From assembly GCA_905235835.1 (NCBI GenBank), contig CAJONQ010000046.1:1-42161 (forward strand): a stretch of DNA of 42,161 nt, read 5' to 3'. The stretch's first letter is position 1. Every line of letters begins with the position of its first letter. The DNA is from an uncultured Prevotella sp. (GTDB taxonomy: Bacteria; Bacteroidota; Bacteroidia; Bacteroidales; Bacteroidaceae). Below are positions 8,091 through 16,358 of this stretch, in pieces. The position numbers and the translations under genes were made by a program. A model generated the notes under the pieces. The model worked only from the letters and a program-made list of their open reading frames with translations. It made no database searches and was not told where the DNA came from.

Positions 8091-9473
8091 TTATTTCTTG
8101 GCAAACCATAATTGGTAGGCAACACCAATACGGAACTCATTCTCACTATTATAATCACTAGTTCCGAACATCTTGCTGGTACCAATCTGACGAGTCGTGT
8201 AGTCTGCTTTTACGACAAGGTTAGGAAGTGGTTTCCAGTTCAGTCCCATACTCCAGAGACTAACCTGACAACGCTTGTCACCAACCAATCCTTGTTCGCA
8301 TTCCTCCTGTGGGTTGTAGTAGTTATAATGTATAAAAGGATACACAACGGGGAAACCTTTCACACCAGGGAAGAACGACTTTAAATTGACTCCCACTTCA
8401 GCGCTCCAGTCTACTGCACGCTTGGCGACAGGTCCCATACGACTGTAGGGCGATTTGTTGGAGTAACGGCGATTGGTAGCCGTTATGCCGACAGTCTCAG
8501 TGATATTGCCTGAGAGATAATTGGCACGTGCAGTTATATATTTATTGATATACTGGGCATCGAATGAATAAACGAATACGTTGATTTTTCCTAAATCATC
8601 ATAGGTAATTAATTTATCTGCGTTTTTTCCTGCATTGGGGTTAAAGAGCATAGAGGCACCAACACGGAGTCCGGGAATTCCTCTCCAATCCAAGCGGACA
8701 GTATAGGCAGGAGCAGAAAAATTATCAACCTCCAAGAAACCCTGTTTTGCCTTCTTAATCCAATTATAGCAGTCAAAACCATTCGGGTTAAGTCCCGTAG
8801 TAACCATTGCCTGATAATCGAAGGTGGCGGCACCTTTGCCGAAAGTCCCGAAGAACTCAAGTCCGGTCTCATGCCATGTCGAAGCGAGTAGGGTAGTGGC
8901 ACCCTCAGGACGGGCGGCAGTGAAGAAATTTAATGGCTCATGGTGAGAGTTGGTGAGACCTACAGGTAAGATGATATGACCAACACGAACATTAAATTCT
9001 GGAATAATCAAACGGGTAATATGGAATTGCTCCAAAGCAACCTCACCTCCTTTTTCTGTTTCTGTCTCATATTCTCCATTCTCACTACCAGACTGGGCTT
9101 CCATCTCAACAGCAGAACCTGTACCGCCTGCTTCAAACTCAATCTCTGCACTGAGAATCCATTTGGGAGTTATTTTATATTCACCCTGTAATATAAATCG
9201 TGGGATTGATATTTCGTTATGGTTCTTTTTTGTATTACCAACACTATTTCCATAATAACGGTTCAGTCCATAGTCCTTAAATGCCGCAAGGATTTCACCA
9301 TAGCTGCCAATACGCCATTTTTCGTAGTCGTTGTTTTTGGTTACTTTTGCTGGCTCATTCTCTGTTTCTTTGGTTTCAGGGACAAGAGTCTGCTCAGGTT
9401 CTGCAGCTTGAATCGCTACTACTGCCAAAAGGCTAAACAAAAGGATAGATGTTCTTTTCATCATTATAATCAT
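8091..9473 (-). CDS. Outer-membrane beta-barrel protein, porin O/P-like
   Basis: A 460-residue outer-membrane protein with a Sec signal peptide (hydrophobic core ILLFSLLAVVAIQA, likely cleaved after QAA). It has barrel-type strands and a conserved region RVGHIILPVGLTNSHHEP, like the phosphate-selective porin O/P group. A Glu/Ser-rich loop near residues 120-145 is probably extracellular. Three in-frame ATGs (9473, 9464, 9461) could start it. The two inner ones give the neater signal sequence MMKRTS; I keep the outermost because the predicted +1 near 9486 is just upstream. It is the first gene of the seven-gene operon. It could be the outer-membrane gate for whatever imelysin and the di-heme protein process; the substrate is not evident. 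Confidence 0.82.
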   Translation of the reverse strand: MIIMMKRTSILLFSLLAVVAIQAAEPEQTLVPETKETENEPAKVTKNNDYEKWRIGSYGEILAAFKDYGLNRYYGNSVGNTKKNHNEISIPRFILQGEYKITPKWILSAEIEFEAGGTGSAVEMEAQSGSENGEYETETEKGGEVALEQFHITRLIIPEFNVRVGHIILPVGLTNSHHEPLNFFTAARPEGATTLLASTWHETGLEFFGTFGKGAATFDYQAMVTTGLNPNGFDCYNWIKKAKQGFLEVDNFSAPAYTVRLDWRGIPGLRVGASMLFNPNAGKNADKLITYDDLGKINVFVYSFDAQYINKYITARANYLSGNITETVGITATNRRYSNKSPYSRMGPVAKRAVDWSAEVGVNLKSFFPGVKGFPVVYPFIHYNYYNPQEECEQGLVGDKRCQVSLWSMGLNWKPLPNLVVKADYTTRQIGTSKMFGTSDYNSENEFRIGVAYQLWFAKK

Positions 9474-9485
9474 CGATTTATTTCG

Positions 9486-9525
9486 GATGCAAAGGTATTA
9501 TGTTTCACTTATTCCTACAATACCT
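9486..9525 (-). promoter_or_regulatory. Promoter of the cytochrome/imelysin operon with overlapping inverted repeat
   Basis: Read on the minus strand, TACCTTTG (9490-9497) is the -7 element and TTG (9518-9520) the -33 element, with a 20-bp spacer. An exact 7-bp inverted repeat, AGGTATT (9493-9499) and AATACCT (9519-9525), overlaps both elements and is placed like an operator. The predicted +1 is about 9486, 13 nt before the first possible ATG. Confidence 0.65.
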
Positions 9526-9551
9526 AAAAATGATGAAATTGTTTGAAACTA

Positions 9552-9586
9552 TTGCATGAGTCCCGTAAAATCACTACTTTTGCATC
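9552..9586 (+). promoter_or_regulatory. Promoter of the di-iron LuxR regulator gene
   Basis: TTG at 9552-9554, then 20 bp, then TACTTTTG at 9575-9582 fits the Bacteroidota consensus (TTTG, 19-21 bp, TAnnTTTG). Predicted +1 is about 9586, some 30 nt before the chosen ATG. Two further AGGTAT copies, at 9604-9609 and 9612-9617, lie between +1 and the start codon and could be autoregulatory sites. Confidence 0.65.
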
Positions 9587-9615
9587 GTCAATATATATTA
9601 ATAAGGTATATAGGT

Positions 9616-10575
9616 ATGAAGAATTTGAAAATGTATGAACCCGAAGATAAGATGATTACGCTTATCAAGGATAACTATAATCTGCTGCAGGCATTAGGAA
9701 GTTTTGGCATTAACCTGGGTTTCGGTGATAAGACGGTGTGGGAGACTTGTGAGATGAACCACGTGGATACCTATACCTTCCTTGCTGTCGTTAACTTCAC
9801 GATGAATGGTTATACGAACTATGAGGACGATGAGCAGATAGATGTTCGTACCTTGCTTCGCTATTTGGAGGCGAGTCATGCCTATTTCCTGGATTACCAG
9901 TTGCCTTCTATCAGACGACAGCTTGCCGAGAGTTTTGATGAGCAAGACTCTTTAGGACATCTTATTCTGAAATTCTATGACGGTTATGCCAGGGAGATTC
10001 AGCGTCACATGAAGTATGAGGAGAAAACATTGTTCCCTTATGTGACGGCTTTGTTGGAGGGACGAACAATGAACGACTATAATGTAGAGACCTTCTCGAA
10101 ACACCATGAGTCCACGGATAAGGCTTTGCGTGAGTTGAAACTGATGATCATTAAGTATATCCCTTCTGATCCCCATAGCAATAACAAGTTGACAGCAACC
10201 CTCTATGATATATATAATAATGAGGAGTGGTTGAGACAGCATGCCGAGGTGGAGGATAATATCTTTGTTCCTGCTATCCGTCGTATGGAACAGCAGCAGA
10301 AGCAGAATACGGTGACGAAGAATATCTCTACCATGGTATTCAAGGGCGGACAGGATAATAGTGATGCCCTGTCAGATCGTGAGCGGGATGTTATCATTGC
10401 TTTGGTGCAGGGTATGTCGAATAAGGAAATCGCTGACCATCTGTGTATCTCTACGAATACAGTGATTACTCATCGTAGGAATATCGCCCGTAAGTTGCAG
10501 ATTCACTCACCGGCAGGGTTGACGATTTATGCGATTGTCAACGGACTTGTTGACATCTCTTCAGTAAAGTTGTAA
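9616..10575 (+). CDS. RIC/YtfE-type di-iron protein fused to LuxR HTH (transcription factor)
   Basis: A 319-residue predicted regulator. Residues about 12-60 align with the ScdA_N domain of RIC proteins, but the paired cysteines (DYCCGGK in E. coli YtfE) read NLGFGDK here. Residues 78-225 are a hemerythrin-like four-helix bundle whose ligands match YtfE in spacing: His88, His131, Glu135, His164, His209 and Glu213. Residues 252-319 are a LuxR/GerE helix-turn-helix (LSDRERDV, NKEIADHL, TVITHRRNIARKL). RIC proteins repair or donate iron and react with NO and peroxide, so a di-iron sensor of redox or iron is inferred. I start at the ATG at 9616; the in-frame ATG at 9556 lies inside the promoter. 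It diverges from the cytochrome/imelysin operon, its likely target, and converges with a paralogous LuxR gene. Confidence 0.92.
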   Translation: MKNLKMYEPEDKMITLIKDNYNLLQALGSFGINLGFGDKTVWETCEMNHVDTYTFLAVVNFTMNGYTNYEDDEQIDVRTLLRYLEASHAYFLDYQLPSIRRQLAESFDEQDSLGHLILKFYDGYAREIQRHMKYEEKTLFPYVTALLEGRTMNDYNVETFSKHHESTDKALRELKLMIIKYIPSDPHSNNKLTATLYDIYNNEEWLRQHAEVEDNIFVPAIRRMEQQQKQNTVTKNISTMVFKGGQDNSDALSDRERDVIIALVQGMSNKEIADHLCISTNTVITHRRNIARKLQIHSPAGLTIYAIVNGLVDISSVKL

Positions 10576-10580
10576 AGATA

Positions 10581-11186
10581 CTAAATGTTATTGATATCTA
10601 CGTATCCGTGTGTCACCGCATAAATAGTGAGAGCGGATACGCTTTTCATTCCTAACTTGTCCATGATGTTCTTGCGATGAGTAATGACTGTCGCAAGACC
10701 GATATTTAATTTGTCTGCAATCTCTTTGTTGATATATCCCTGTACTATCAGTGACATGACTTCTATCTCCCGGTCGGTCAGGATTTTCTGTTGCAGTACT
10801 TTAGGCATAGGAGGGAGGTTCTTGCCTCCACCATGGGCATGTTGCTCCAACATCAATAACTGGCGGATGAGTTGAGGCTCTGGCTGATTGATACATAAAC
10901 TATGGAACTCCGACAGTTGTGCGGTATCTTCCAGTTGTAAGGTCAACACAATGGTCTTTCGTTGTCTCTCTTGGAAGAATTGCCTTTCCTGCAAGACGAT
11001 ATTCATAGCCACAAAATAATGCACATACTTATCAGGTTGGTTTGCTTCCAACTCTGCAAAAGATCCATAAGTATCCACCGTCATGATGGGCATGACGTTC
11101 TGAAGAATTTGTTTGAGACCAAGCGTTGCCAATGTATTTGAATCAATAATGGCGATGAGAGGTCTTCCTTGGGGTATGTGCTCCAT
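10581..11186 (-). CDS. LuxR-family regulator with degenerate receiver domain
   Basis: A 201-residue protein with a receiver-like fold (about 8-115) and a LuxR HTH (137-201). The receiver lacks phosphorylation residues: the acidic pair is reduced to Asp15 (IIDSN), the expected phospho-Asp segment reads YFVAMNIVLQ, and no conserved Lys is visible after KTIVLT. It is therefore probably a pseudo-receiver controlled by a ligand or protein partner. Its HTH is about 36/66 identical to that of the di-iron LuxR protein encoded on the opposite strand, whose stop codon is only 5 bp away. It starts 4 bp after the RelA/SpoT-type gene and is the last gene of that operon. The two regulators may share a DNA site or form heterodimers (inference). 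Confidence 0.88.
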   Translation of the reverse strand: MEHIPQGRPLIAIIDSNTLATLGLKQILQNVMPIMTVDTYGSFAELEANQPDKYVHYFVAMNIVLQERQFFQERQRKTIVLTLQLEDTAQLSEFHSLCINQPEPQLIRQLLMLEQHAHGGGKNLPPMPKVLQQKILTDREIEVMSLIVQGYINKEIADKLNIGLATVITHRKNIMDKLGMKSVSALTIYAVTHGYVDINNI

Positions 11187-11190
11187 TTCG

Positions 11191-12288
11191 TCACTGTTTG
11201 TTCATAAAAGCAAGCTTAGCTGCCTGTTCCATAATCATCTGTGCCATGTCGATGTTATGCTCTGATGCGCCATTGATGGTGTCAAACATCCACCGTATTC
11301 CTTGTTTACCACCTTCTTTCTTCAGAATGTAGACGATACATAAGTTTTGGAGTCCGATATTAGACGAGAGGATATCAATGTCTGTGGAACCTAATTGGAA
11401 GAGTGCTAATTGGTAGGCATCCTCATAGTTCTCATTAATCATGTTCTCGACATCTCTCAGAGTGGTCATTCCTAAGTTGCGTAAGAGTGGGAGATAGGGC
11501 ATGGGTGAGGAAGGGTGTAGCTCTGCTTGCGTTATAGCTGCAATCTGTTTGTTCAGCTTGTCAAACGGTTGCAAGTTGACATATGTACGGAAAGTGTCAC
11601 CGTCGAGGAGCACCTCTTCCAGTTTTCCGTCTTTCACCAAACTTTCGATACGTCTGCGGTAGTCGCTGATGTCAGTACGGATACGGCTGAACTCGTTGTC
11701 TGCCAATTCCAACATACCAGCAAGGCGACTCAGGTTACGATGATACTCTATGGGCATCTCTATGTCACTCTTATAGCCGATGTCATGCTGTATCGCCGAC
11801 CATACATGCTGTAATGCCGTCCGCATCTGTAACTCAAAAGGAATCTCGTTCAGTTCAGGATTCTGTTCATCGTAGTACAGTTGTTTAGGTAGTTTACAGA
11901 TGTAATGCAGAGAGTTATAGCCGAAGCTATCAAACTGGTGCATCTTCCGCTTGTCAATAGAGTTAGCCCAGTCAACTTCAAACAAGGTCTCTGCCATTGA
12001 CGCAATGCGATCGACATCTTCATTGTAGAACGTGATGATACGTGCACCGAAGATGTCTGTAATGTCATTCATGGTGTGGTATTTTGAACCTTTGCGGTCT
12101 AATTTTCCTACCAAGGATTCTTCCGTTTTGATGCGGGATTCCATGGAGTTTAGTTCAATACCGGCACGTTTGACAAGCTCACCCAACTTTTCCATTACTA
12201 CCTGCTGTAGAAGACGATATTTCGGGAGTCGTTCCCGATAGTCTTCTAACAGCATGGTGCAATGTAAATCCAGTCCGTAATCCGTCAT
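11191..12288 (-). CDS. RelA/SpoT-domain (p)ppGpp synthetase-like protein
   Basis: A 365-residue protein with a RelA/SpoT nucleotidyltransferase domain at about 20-185: SRIKTEESLVGKL (51-63), DITDIFGARI (75-84), DSFGYNSLHY (120-129) and FELQMRTALQHVWSAIQHDI (151-170), the last containing the catalytic-type Glu152. No HD hydrolase, TGS or ACT domain is present, so this is a small-alarmone-synthetase-like enzyme. The extra C-terminal 180 residues are helical and not recognised. Members transfer pyrophosphate from ATP to GTP or GDP. It sits 6 bp after the STAS gene and 4 bp before the pseudo-receiver LuxR gene, so alarmone synthesis appears to be part of this signalling operon. Confidence 0.9.
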   Translation of the reverse strand: MTDYGLDLHCTMLLEDYRERLPKYRLLQQVVMEKLGELVKRAGIELNSMESRIKTEESLVGKLDRKGSKYHTMNDITDIFGARIITFYNEDVDRIASMAETLFEVDWANSIDKRKMHQFDSFGYNSLHYICKLPKQLYYDEQNPELNEIPFELQMRTALQHVWSAIQHDIGYKSDIEMPIEYHRNLSRLAGMLELADNEFSRIRTDISDYRRRIESLVKDGKLEEVLLDGDTFRTYVNLQPFDKLNKQIAAITQAELHPSSPMPYLPLLRNLGMTTLRDVENMINENYEDAYQLALFQLGSTDIDILSSNIGLQNLCIVYILKKEGGKQGIRWMFDTINGASEHNIDMAQMIMEQAAKLAFMNKQ

Positions 12289-12294
12289 TACGTT

Positions 12295-12597
12295 TTATTT
12301 GATCTCAAAGAGATTGTAGAATCCGGTCATCATGAAGACTTTCTTAATCTCGTCATTGATGTTCTCAATGACAACCTTACCACCTTTGGCCGCAGTTTCC
12401 TTACGTAGGCTTAGGAAAAGGCGGAGACCAGAACTGCTGATATATTCCAACTTGGTGCAGTCGAGCGTAATCTCTTTGTCTGCGTTATCCATCAGTGGCT
12501 GGATGTCTTTTGCGGCTTGTACAGCGGCAGGAGTGTCTAAACGACCTGTCATTTCTGCGGTATAACCGCCATTTTGTTCTTTAATATCAATTGTCAT
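12295..12597 (-). CDS. STAS-domain anti-sigma factor antagonist (SpoIIAA/RsbV-like)
   Basis: A 100-residue single STAS domain. The hallmark region LDCTKLEYISSSGLRLFLSL (45-64) aligns with the phospho-serine loop of SpoIIAA/RsbV; by alignment Ser55 is the likely phosphorylation site. Such proteins bind an RsbW-like kinase when unphosphorylated and are reactivated by a PP2C phosphatase. Both activities are encoded in one polypeptide in the gene at 16412-18817, suggesting a cognate pair. It is flanked by the lipoprotein (16 bp) and the RelA/SpoT-like gene (6 bp). The downstream partner is not evident: no sigma-B-type factor is in the window. Confidence 0.93.
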   Translation of the reverse strand: MTIDIKEQNGGYTAEMTGRLDTPAAVQAAKDIQPLMDNADKEITLDCTKLEYISSSGLRLFLSLRKETAAKGGKVVIENINDEIKKVFMMTGFYNLFEIK

Positions 12598-12613
12598 GAT
12601 AACTGTTTATTAT

Positions 12614-13417
12614 TTATTTTATGATAGCCTTGCGGGCTTCGTTAATTTTGTCCTTTGCCTCAGCGAGCTGGCTCTTCATTTCGGTAACAGTGGTAGCATT
12701 AAGCACCTCTAAAGGAGCGACAGCCTCAGCAACGGGTTTAATGTCAGCGTCATAATCTGTGAGACGGTTGATGGCATCAAGAATGACAATGATACGGAAG
12801 GTAACGTCAGAGACAGCCTCATCAGTGAAAGTGCTGAGGAACTTGTCTGTGTTCTGGTTCATGACATAGAGTTCCTCAACAAGAGCGGCTGCTGCCAACT
12901 GCCAGAAGAAGTTGATGCGCCCGTTCTCATCCATGGCGTCATACAATGTACTTGATGTCTCAAAAAGGGTATTGGCATCATCAATAGCCTTGAAGGATGG
13001 GTCGTTGACGTCTGCTACAAGTTTAGTGATAGCTTTGTCGTAATCCTCTGTTGGCATCTCATAGAGAGTGGCAATCTTTTTGTCTACGTTAAGAGCGCTC
13101 AGGATGCGGTATTTCTCAGCCAGTGTGGTAGCCTCCTCGGCAATATTAGCATTCAGCAGATAGTCAGGTTTAACCTGCTTCTCTTCCTTGGTCAGAGTGA
13201 TTCCACCGTTACCCTCCTGTACGAAAGGAAGTTGCTTGAGTTTACCGAGGTCTGCAGCGATGCTGTCAATGTGCATCTTAATGCTTGCCTCAATCTGTTG
13301 CTGTTCGAAACTCTTCAGAGAATCTGCGTCCTCTGCGTTCTTGGCATTTTTTTGTCCTCCACATGCTGCGAAAACGATGGCAGCGAATGCGAAGGCTAAT
13401 ACTGATAATTTTTTCAT
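12614..13417 (-). CDS. Uncharacterised helical lipoprotein
   Basis: A 267-residue lipoprotein with signal MKKLSVLAFAFAAIVFAAC; lipobox FAAC places the acyl-Cys at 19. The mature part is charged and predicted mostly helical, with no Cys, metal or catalytic motif I can recognise. It starts 39 bp after the ABC exporter stop codon and ends 16 bp before the STAS gene, so it belongs to the exporter/partner-switch operon. A plausible role is a periplasmic partner of the ABC exporter, or a sensor for the block, but nothing in the sequence proves this. Confidence 0.8.
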   Translation of the reverse strand: MKKLSVLAFAFAAIVFAACGGQKNAKNAEDADSLKSFEQQQIEASIKMHIDSIAADLGKLKQLPFVQEGNGGITLTKEEKQVKPDYLLNANIAEEATTLAEKYRILSALNVDKKIATLYEMPTEDYDKAITKLVADVNDPSFKAIDDANTLFETSSTLYDAMDENGRINFFWQLAAAALVEELYVMNQNTDKFLSTFTDEAVSDVTFRIIVILDAINRLTDYDADIKPVAEAVAPLEVLNATTVTEMKSQLAEAKDKINEARKAIIK

Positions 13418-13456
13418 TTTGTTTAAAATTTAAGTTATTAAATGTTTTATATTTAT

Positions 13457-16285
13457 TCATTGTTGATTTTTCCTGATATACCGTCCTGGACGATCTGTCA
13501 AAAGGAGAATGGTGACGATGATGCTCATCAAGAGAAGTACAGCCATATTGAACCACAGGGTCTTAAAGGTTGTGTCACCCAGTATCTTCACACTACTATA
13601 AAAAGGTGCACGTCCCATGTTATTCCGTGGAGTAAGGAAAATAGCACCAGTACGTGGAACAATGGTGTTGTCAATCACGTCGAGCAACTTATGGTTCCCT
13701 GCACTGATAACAAAGTCTTCCAACTTCAGGTTAAAGTTGTTACGCTTCAGGTCGAGTAAAGTCTCCTTGCCGTAGCTACGGATGAAGTCTGCTGTCATAG
13801 CGTCCACCTTGAGAGTTGCCTGATTGCCGCGCTTGGAGAGAATCTTCTCTGCCTCTTTCATATAGTTATAGAGAGAGGTGTAGGATTCGTCGCCCTGATA
13901 GGCTTTCATACCGCAGTATTCTGTCACGATGGGCAGATTGGTGCGTATCACCTCCATGTGCTCAGGTTTCACATCTTTACCATGTGTCTGTTCGTCTTTA
14001 AGCGTCTCTAACTGTGACTGTATCTCATAGAGATAACCGATGTTATAGAACTGTGTCTCGTATTTCTCCTTTTCCAAATCGAAGAACATCCGTTCGTATT
14101 TGTTATCTGTAAATGAAGTGACTGCAAGTGCCTCGAACGACCAGCGAGAGGGGATAAGGTCTCCGATGAAAGGTACATTACCCGTCTTGCTCTTTGGTGT
14201 CAGGTCGGAGAAACTGACAACCAGTCCACAGAGCAGGATTTGTGGAATGAGCAGCAGGGGAATGCTGATATAGATTGCTACTACTGAGTTCAGACATTGT
14301 GACAGCAGCAGTCCTGTCAGACTAGCCAGGAAGGCGGTGATAAACAGGATAATCCACCATGTCCAGAACAATCCATGAAGTCCCATGATGTCATTGCCGA
14401 TGATAATAAACAGAAGGGTCTGTATCAGTGAGACACCTGCCATATAGACAATCTTCGACCAGATATAACTGCCATATGATAGGTTAAGGAAACTTTCACG
14501 CTTCAACAGTGCGCGGTCCTTGATAATCTCCTCTGCGCTGCCGCTCATACCGATAAAGGTGGCTACGATGACTGCCATGAAGAAATAACTCACCAGATTC
14601 TTATTGTTCATGACAGTGTAGCCCTCGGGTGGGGCATAGCGTGTAAGGAAAGCACAGATGACTGCCAGGACGGGGGCTTCCAGCAATGTGATACACAGGT
14701 ACTGGATATTCGTGATCTTCGTTTTGATATTACGGCGCAGGAAAATAGCAAACTGCTTTAGTTTGCCTGGCTTCTTCTGGTCTGATGGAGGCACGTCAGT
14801 GACAGAAGGCGCTTCCATCACCTCTCTGTTCTTCAGGTACATCTCGTGCCACTCCTGAGGTGTCGTCTTTCGCTCGTCAGATGGCTCGCCAGTATTGCTG
14901 AGCGCTTTCTCATCAATAATATTGAGTACAATCTCCGGATTGACATTACCACAAGTCGGACAAGCGCTTGTCTCCGCGTCGGCATAGTTCGCAGCCTCTT
15001 TAAAATAGGTGATGGCATCAATGGGATTACCGTCAAAGACTGGATAGCCACCTCGGTCAAGCAACCATAGGCGGTCGAACAGTTTATAGACATCACTCGA
15101 CGGCTGGTGGATGTTGACGATGATAAGTTTTCCCTTGAAAGTCAATTCCTTTAGCAGGTTAATGACTTTCTCCGTGTCTGCCGATGACAGTCCCGATGTC
15201 GGTTCGTCAAGGAACAGAACAGCAGGCTCGCGAATCAACTCCAATGCGATATTCAGTCGTTTGCGCTGTCCTCCGGAAATATATTTGTTGATGGCAGAGC
15301 CCGCCTTTAGGTCTTTCGCGGCATCCAATCCCAAATCTTTGAGAGTCTTCATGACGCGTTTGTCGATTTCCTCAGCGGACATACCCTCAAAACAGAGCTT
15401 GGCTGTATACCACAAGTTCTGATAGACCGTGAGCTCTTCGATGAGCAGGTCATCCTGTGGGACGAAACCTATCAAGTCTTTAGCAGCAGGCTCCGAGATG
15501 TCATGTCCATTGATGGTAATACTTCCCTCCTGGGGTTTCATACTGCCGTTCAATAGTGACAACAAAGTTGTCTTACCAGTGCCAGAGCCACCCATGATAG
15601 CCAGAAGTTCACCGCTATTCAAATTGAAGCTCAAGTCATGCATACCATTGTCGCTATTGGGGAAGCGGAAATTGATATTACGTCCACAGAAGGCTACGTT
15701 TTCAGTCTTGTTGTCCTCGTTACTATAAGCACTGGCTATGGTGGAATAATATAAGGGCTTTCCGTTGCTGCTCTTTAAGACACTGCTCTGCAACCACACC
15801 TGATAGGCTCCAGAGAGAACAGGAACATCATTCAGCAGAACGGTATCTTCTCCCATATATGTGAAAATAAGAAGTCCCGTAACGCTGTCCATCAATGTCT
15901 TCAACTCTCCCTCGAATCCTTCTGGGTGATGAATCATCACATGAGCAGTAGGTTGATTGGTAACATAAGCATAGAAGTCGTCATACTGCGTCTGAGGAAT
16001 GTTGAATTTCTCTGCCATAGTGGTAAACATGTTGGCAGCCTTCAATCCGTCGTCACTACAGAACTCCATGAGACGCAACAACAGTAGCGACTCCTCTACG
16101 GGACGGATCTTCCCATGCAGACTGGAGCAGATGGCTGTTACCGTTTCCTGGGTATTCAAGTCTTCTGTCATCTCATAAGCCCCTCGCATGTCATTGTATA
16201 AGTCGAGATAGAGGTCTATGTTCCTAATGCCGAAGTGATGGCGCAAATAACTAACCAGCATGTCTTTTGCCCATGCCTCATCCAC
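13457..16285 (-). CDS. ABCG-type ABC transporter with N-terminal TerB-like extension
   Basis: A 942-residue half-transporter. Residues 1-110 are helical and resemble a TerB-like cytoplasmic domain; 110-195 is unassigned. The ATPase domain (about 200-440) has Walker A GGSGTGKT (232-239), signature ISGGQRKR (336-343), Walker B AVLFLDEP (355-362) and H-loop His393 in NIHQPSSD, the White/ABCG pattern. A CPTCGN motif follows near 465. From about 530 come membrane helices of the ABC-2 type, a soluble loop, and a final C-terminal helix. Substrate unknown. The start used is GTG at 16283-16285. The frame stays open about 85 nt upstream and encodes a plausible continuation (SSFISLFALFGKEEQ), but that stretch holds no ATG, GTG or TTG, so the true N-terminus is unsettled. 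First gene of an operon running to 10581. Confidence 0.88.
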   Translation of the reverse strand: MDEAWAKDMLVSYLRHHFGIRNIDLYLDLYNDMRGAYEMTEDLNTQETVTAICSSLHGKIRPVEESLLLLRLMEFCSDDGLKAANMFTTMAEKFNIPQTQYDDFYAYVTNQPTAHVMIHHPEGFEGELKTLMDSVTGLLIFTYMGEDTVLLNDVPVLSGAYQVWLQSSVLKSSNGKPLYYSTIASAYSNEDNKTENVAFCGRNINFRFPNSDNGMHDLSFNLNSGELLAIMGGSGTGKTTLLSLLNGSMKPQEGSITINGHDISEPAAKDLIGFVPQDDLLIEELTVYQNLWYTAKLCFEGMSAEEIDKRVMKTLKDLGLDAAKDLKAGSAINKYISGGQRKRLNIALELIREPAVLFLDEPTSGLSSADTEKVINLLKELTFKGKLIIVNIHQPSSDVYKLFDRLWLLDRGGYPVFDGNPIDAITYFKEAANYADAETSACPTCGNVNPEIVLNIIDEKALSNTGEPSDERKTTPQEWHEMYLKNREVMEAPSVTDVPPSDQKKPGKLKQFAIFLRRNIKTKITNIQYLCITLLEAPVLAVICAFLTRYAPPEGYTVMNNKNLVSYFFMAVIVATFIGMSGSAEEIIKDRALLKRESFLNLSYGSYIWSKIVYMAGVSLIQTLLFIIIGNDIMGLHGLFWTWWIILFITAFLASLTGLLLSQCLNSVVAIYISIPLLLIPQILLCGLVVSFSDLTPKSKTGNVPFIGDLIPSRWSFEALAVTSFTDNKYERMFFDLEKEKYETQFYNIGYLYEIQSQLETLKDEQTHGKDVKPEHMEVIRTNLPIVTEYCGMKAYQGDESYTSLYNYMKEAEKILSKRGNQATLKVDAMTADFIRSYGKETLLDLKRNNFNLKLEDFVISAGNHKLLDVIDNTIVPRTGAIFLTPRNNMGRAPFYSSVKILGDTTFKTLWFNMAVLLLMSIIVTILLLTDRPGRYIRKNQQ

Positions 16286-16346
16286 TTGCTCTTCTTTGCC
16301 GAACAGAGCAAACAGACTGATAAAACTGGATAATATGACGTTTAGA

Positions 16347-16358
16347 TTTGCAAATTTA
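16347..16358 (-). promoter_or_regulatory. Probable promoter of the ABC exporter operon
   Basis: On the minus strand TAAATTTG (16351-16358) fits the -7 element TAnnTTTG. No clear -33 TTG is seen; a T-rich tract lies upstream. Predicted +1 is about 16347, some 60 nt before the GTG start. The 126-bp gap to the phosphatase gene holds no other gene. Confidence 0.45.
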
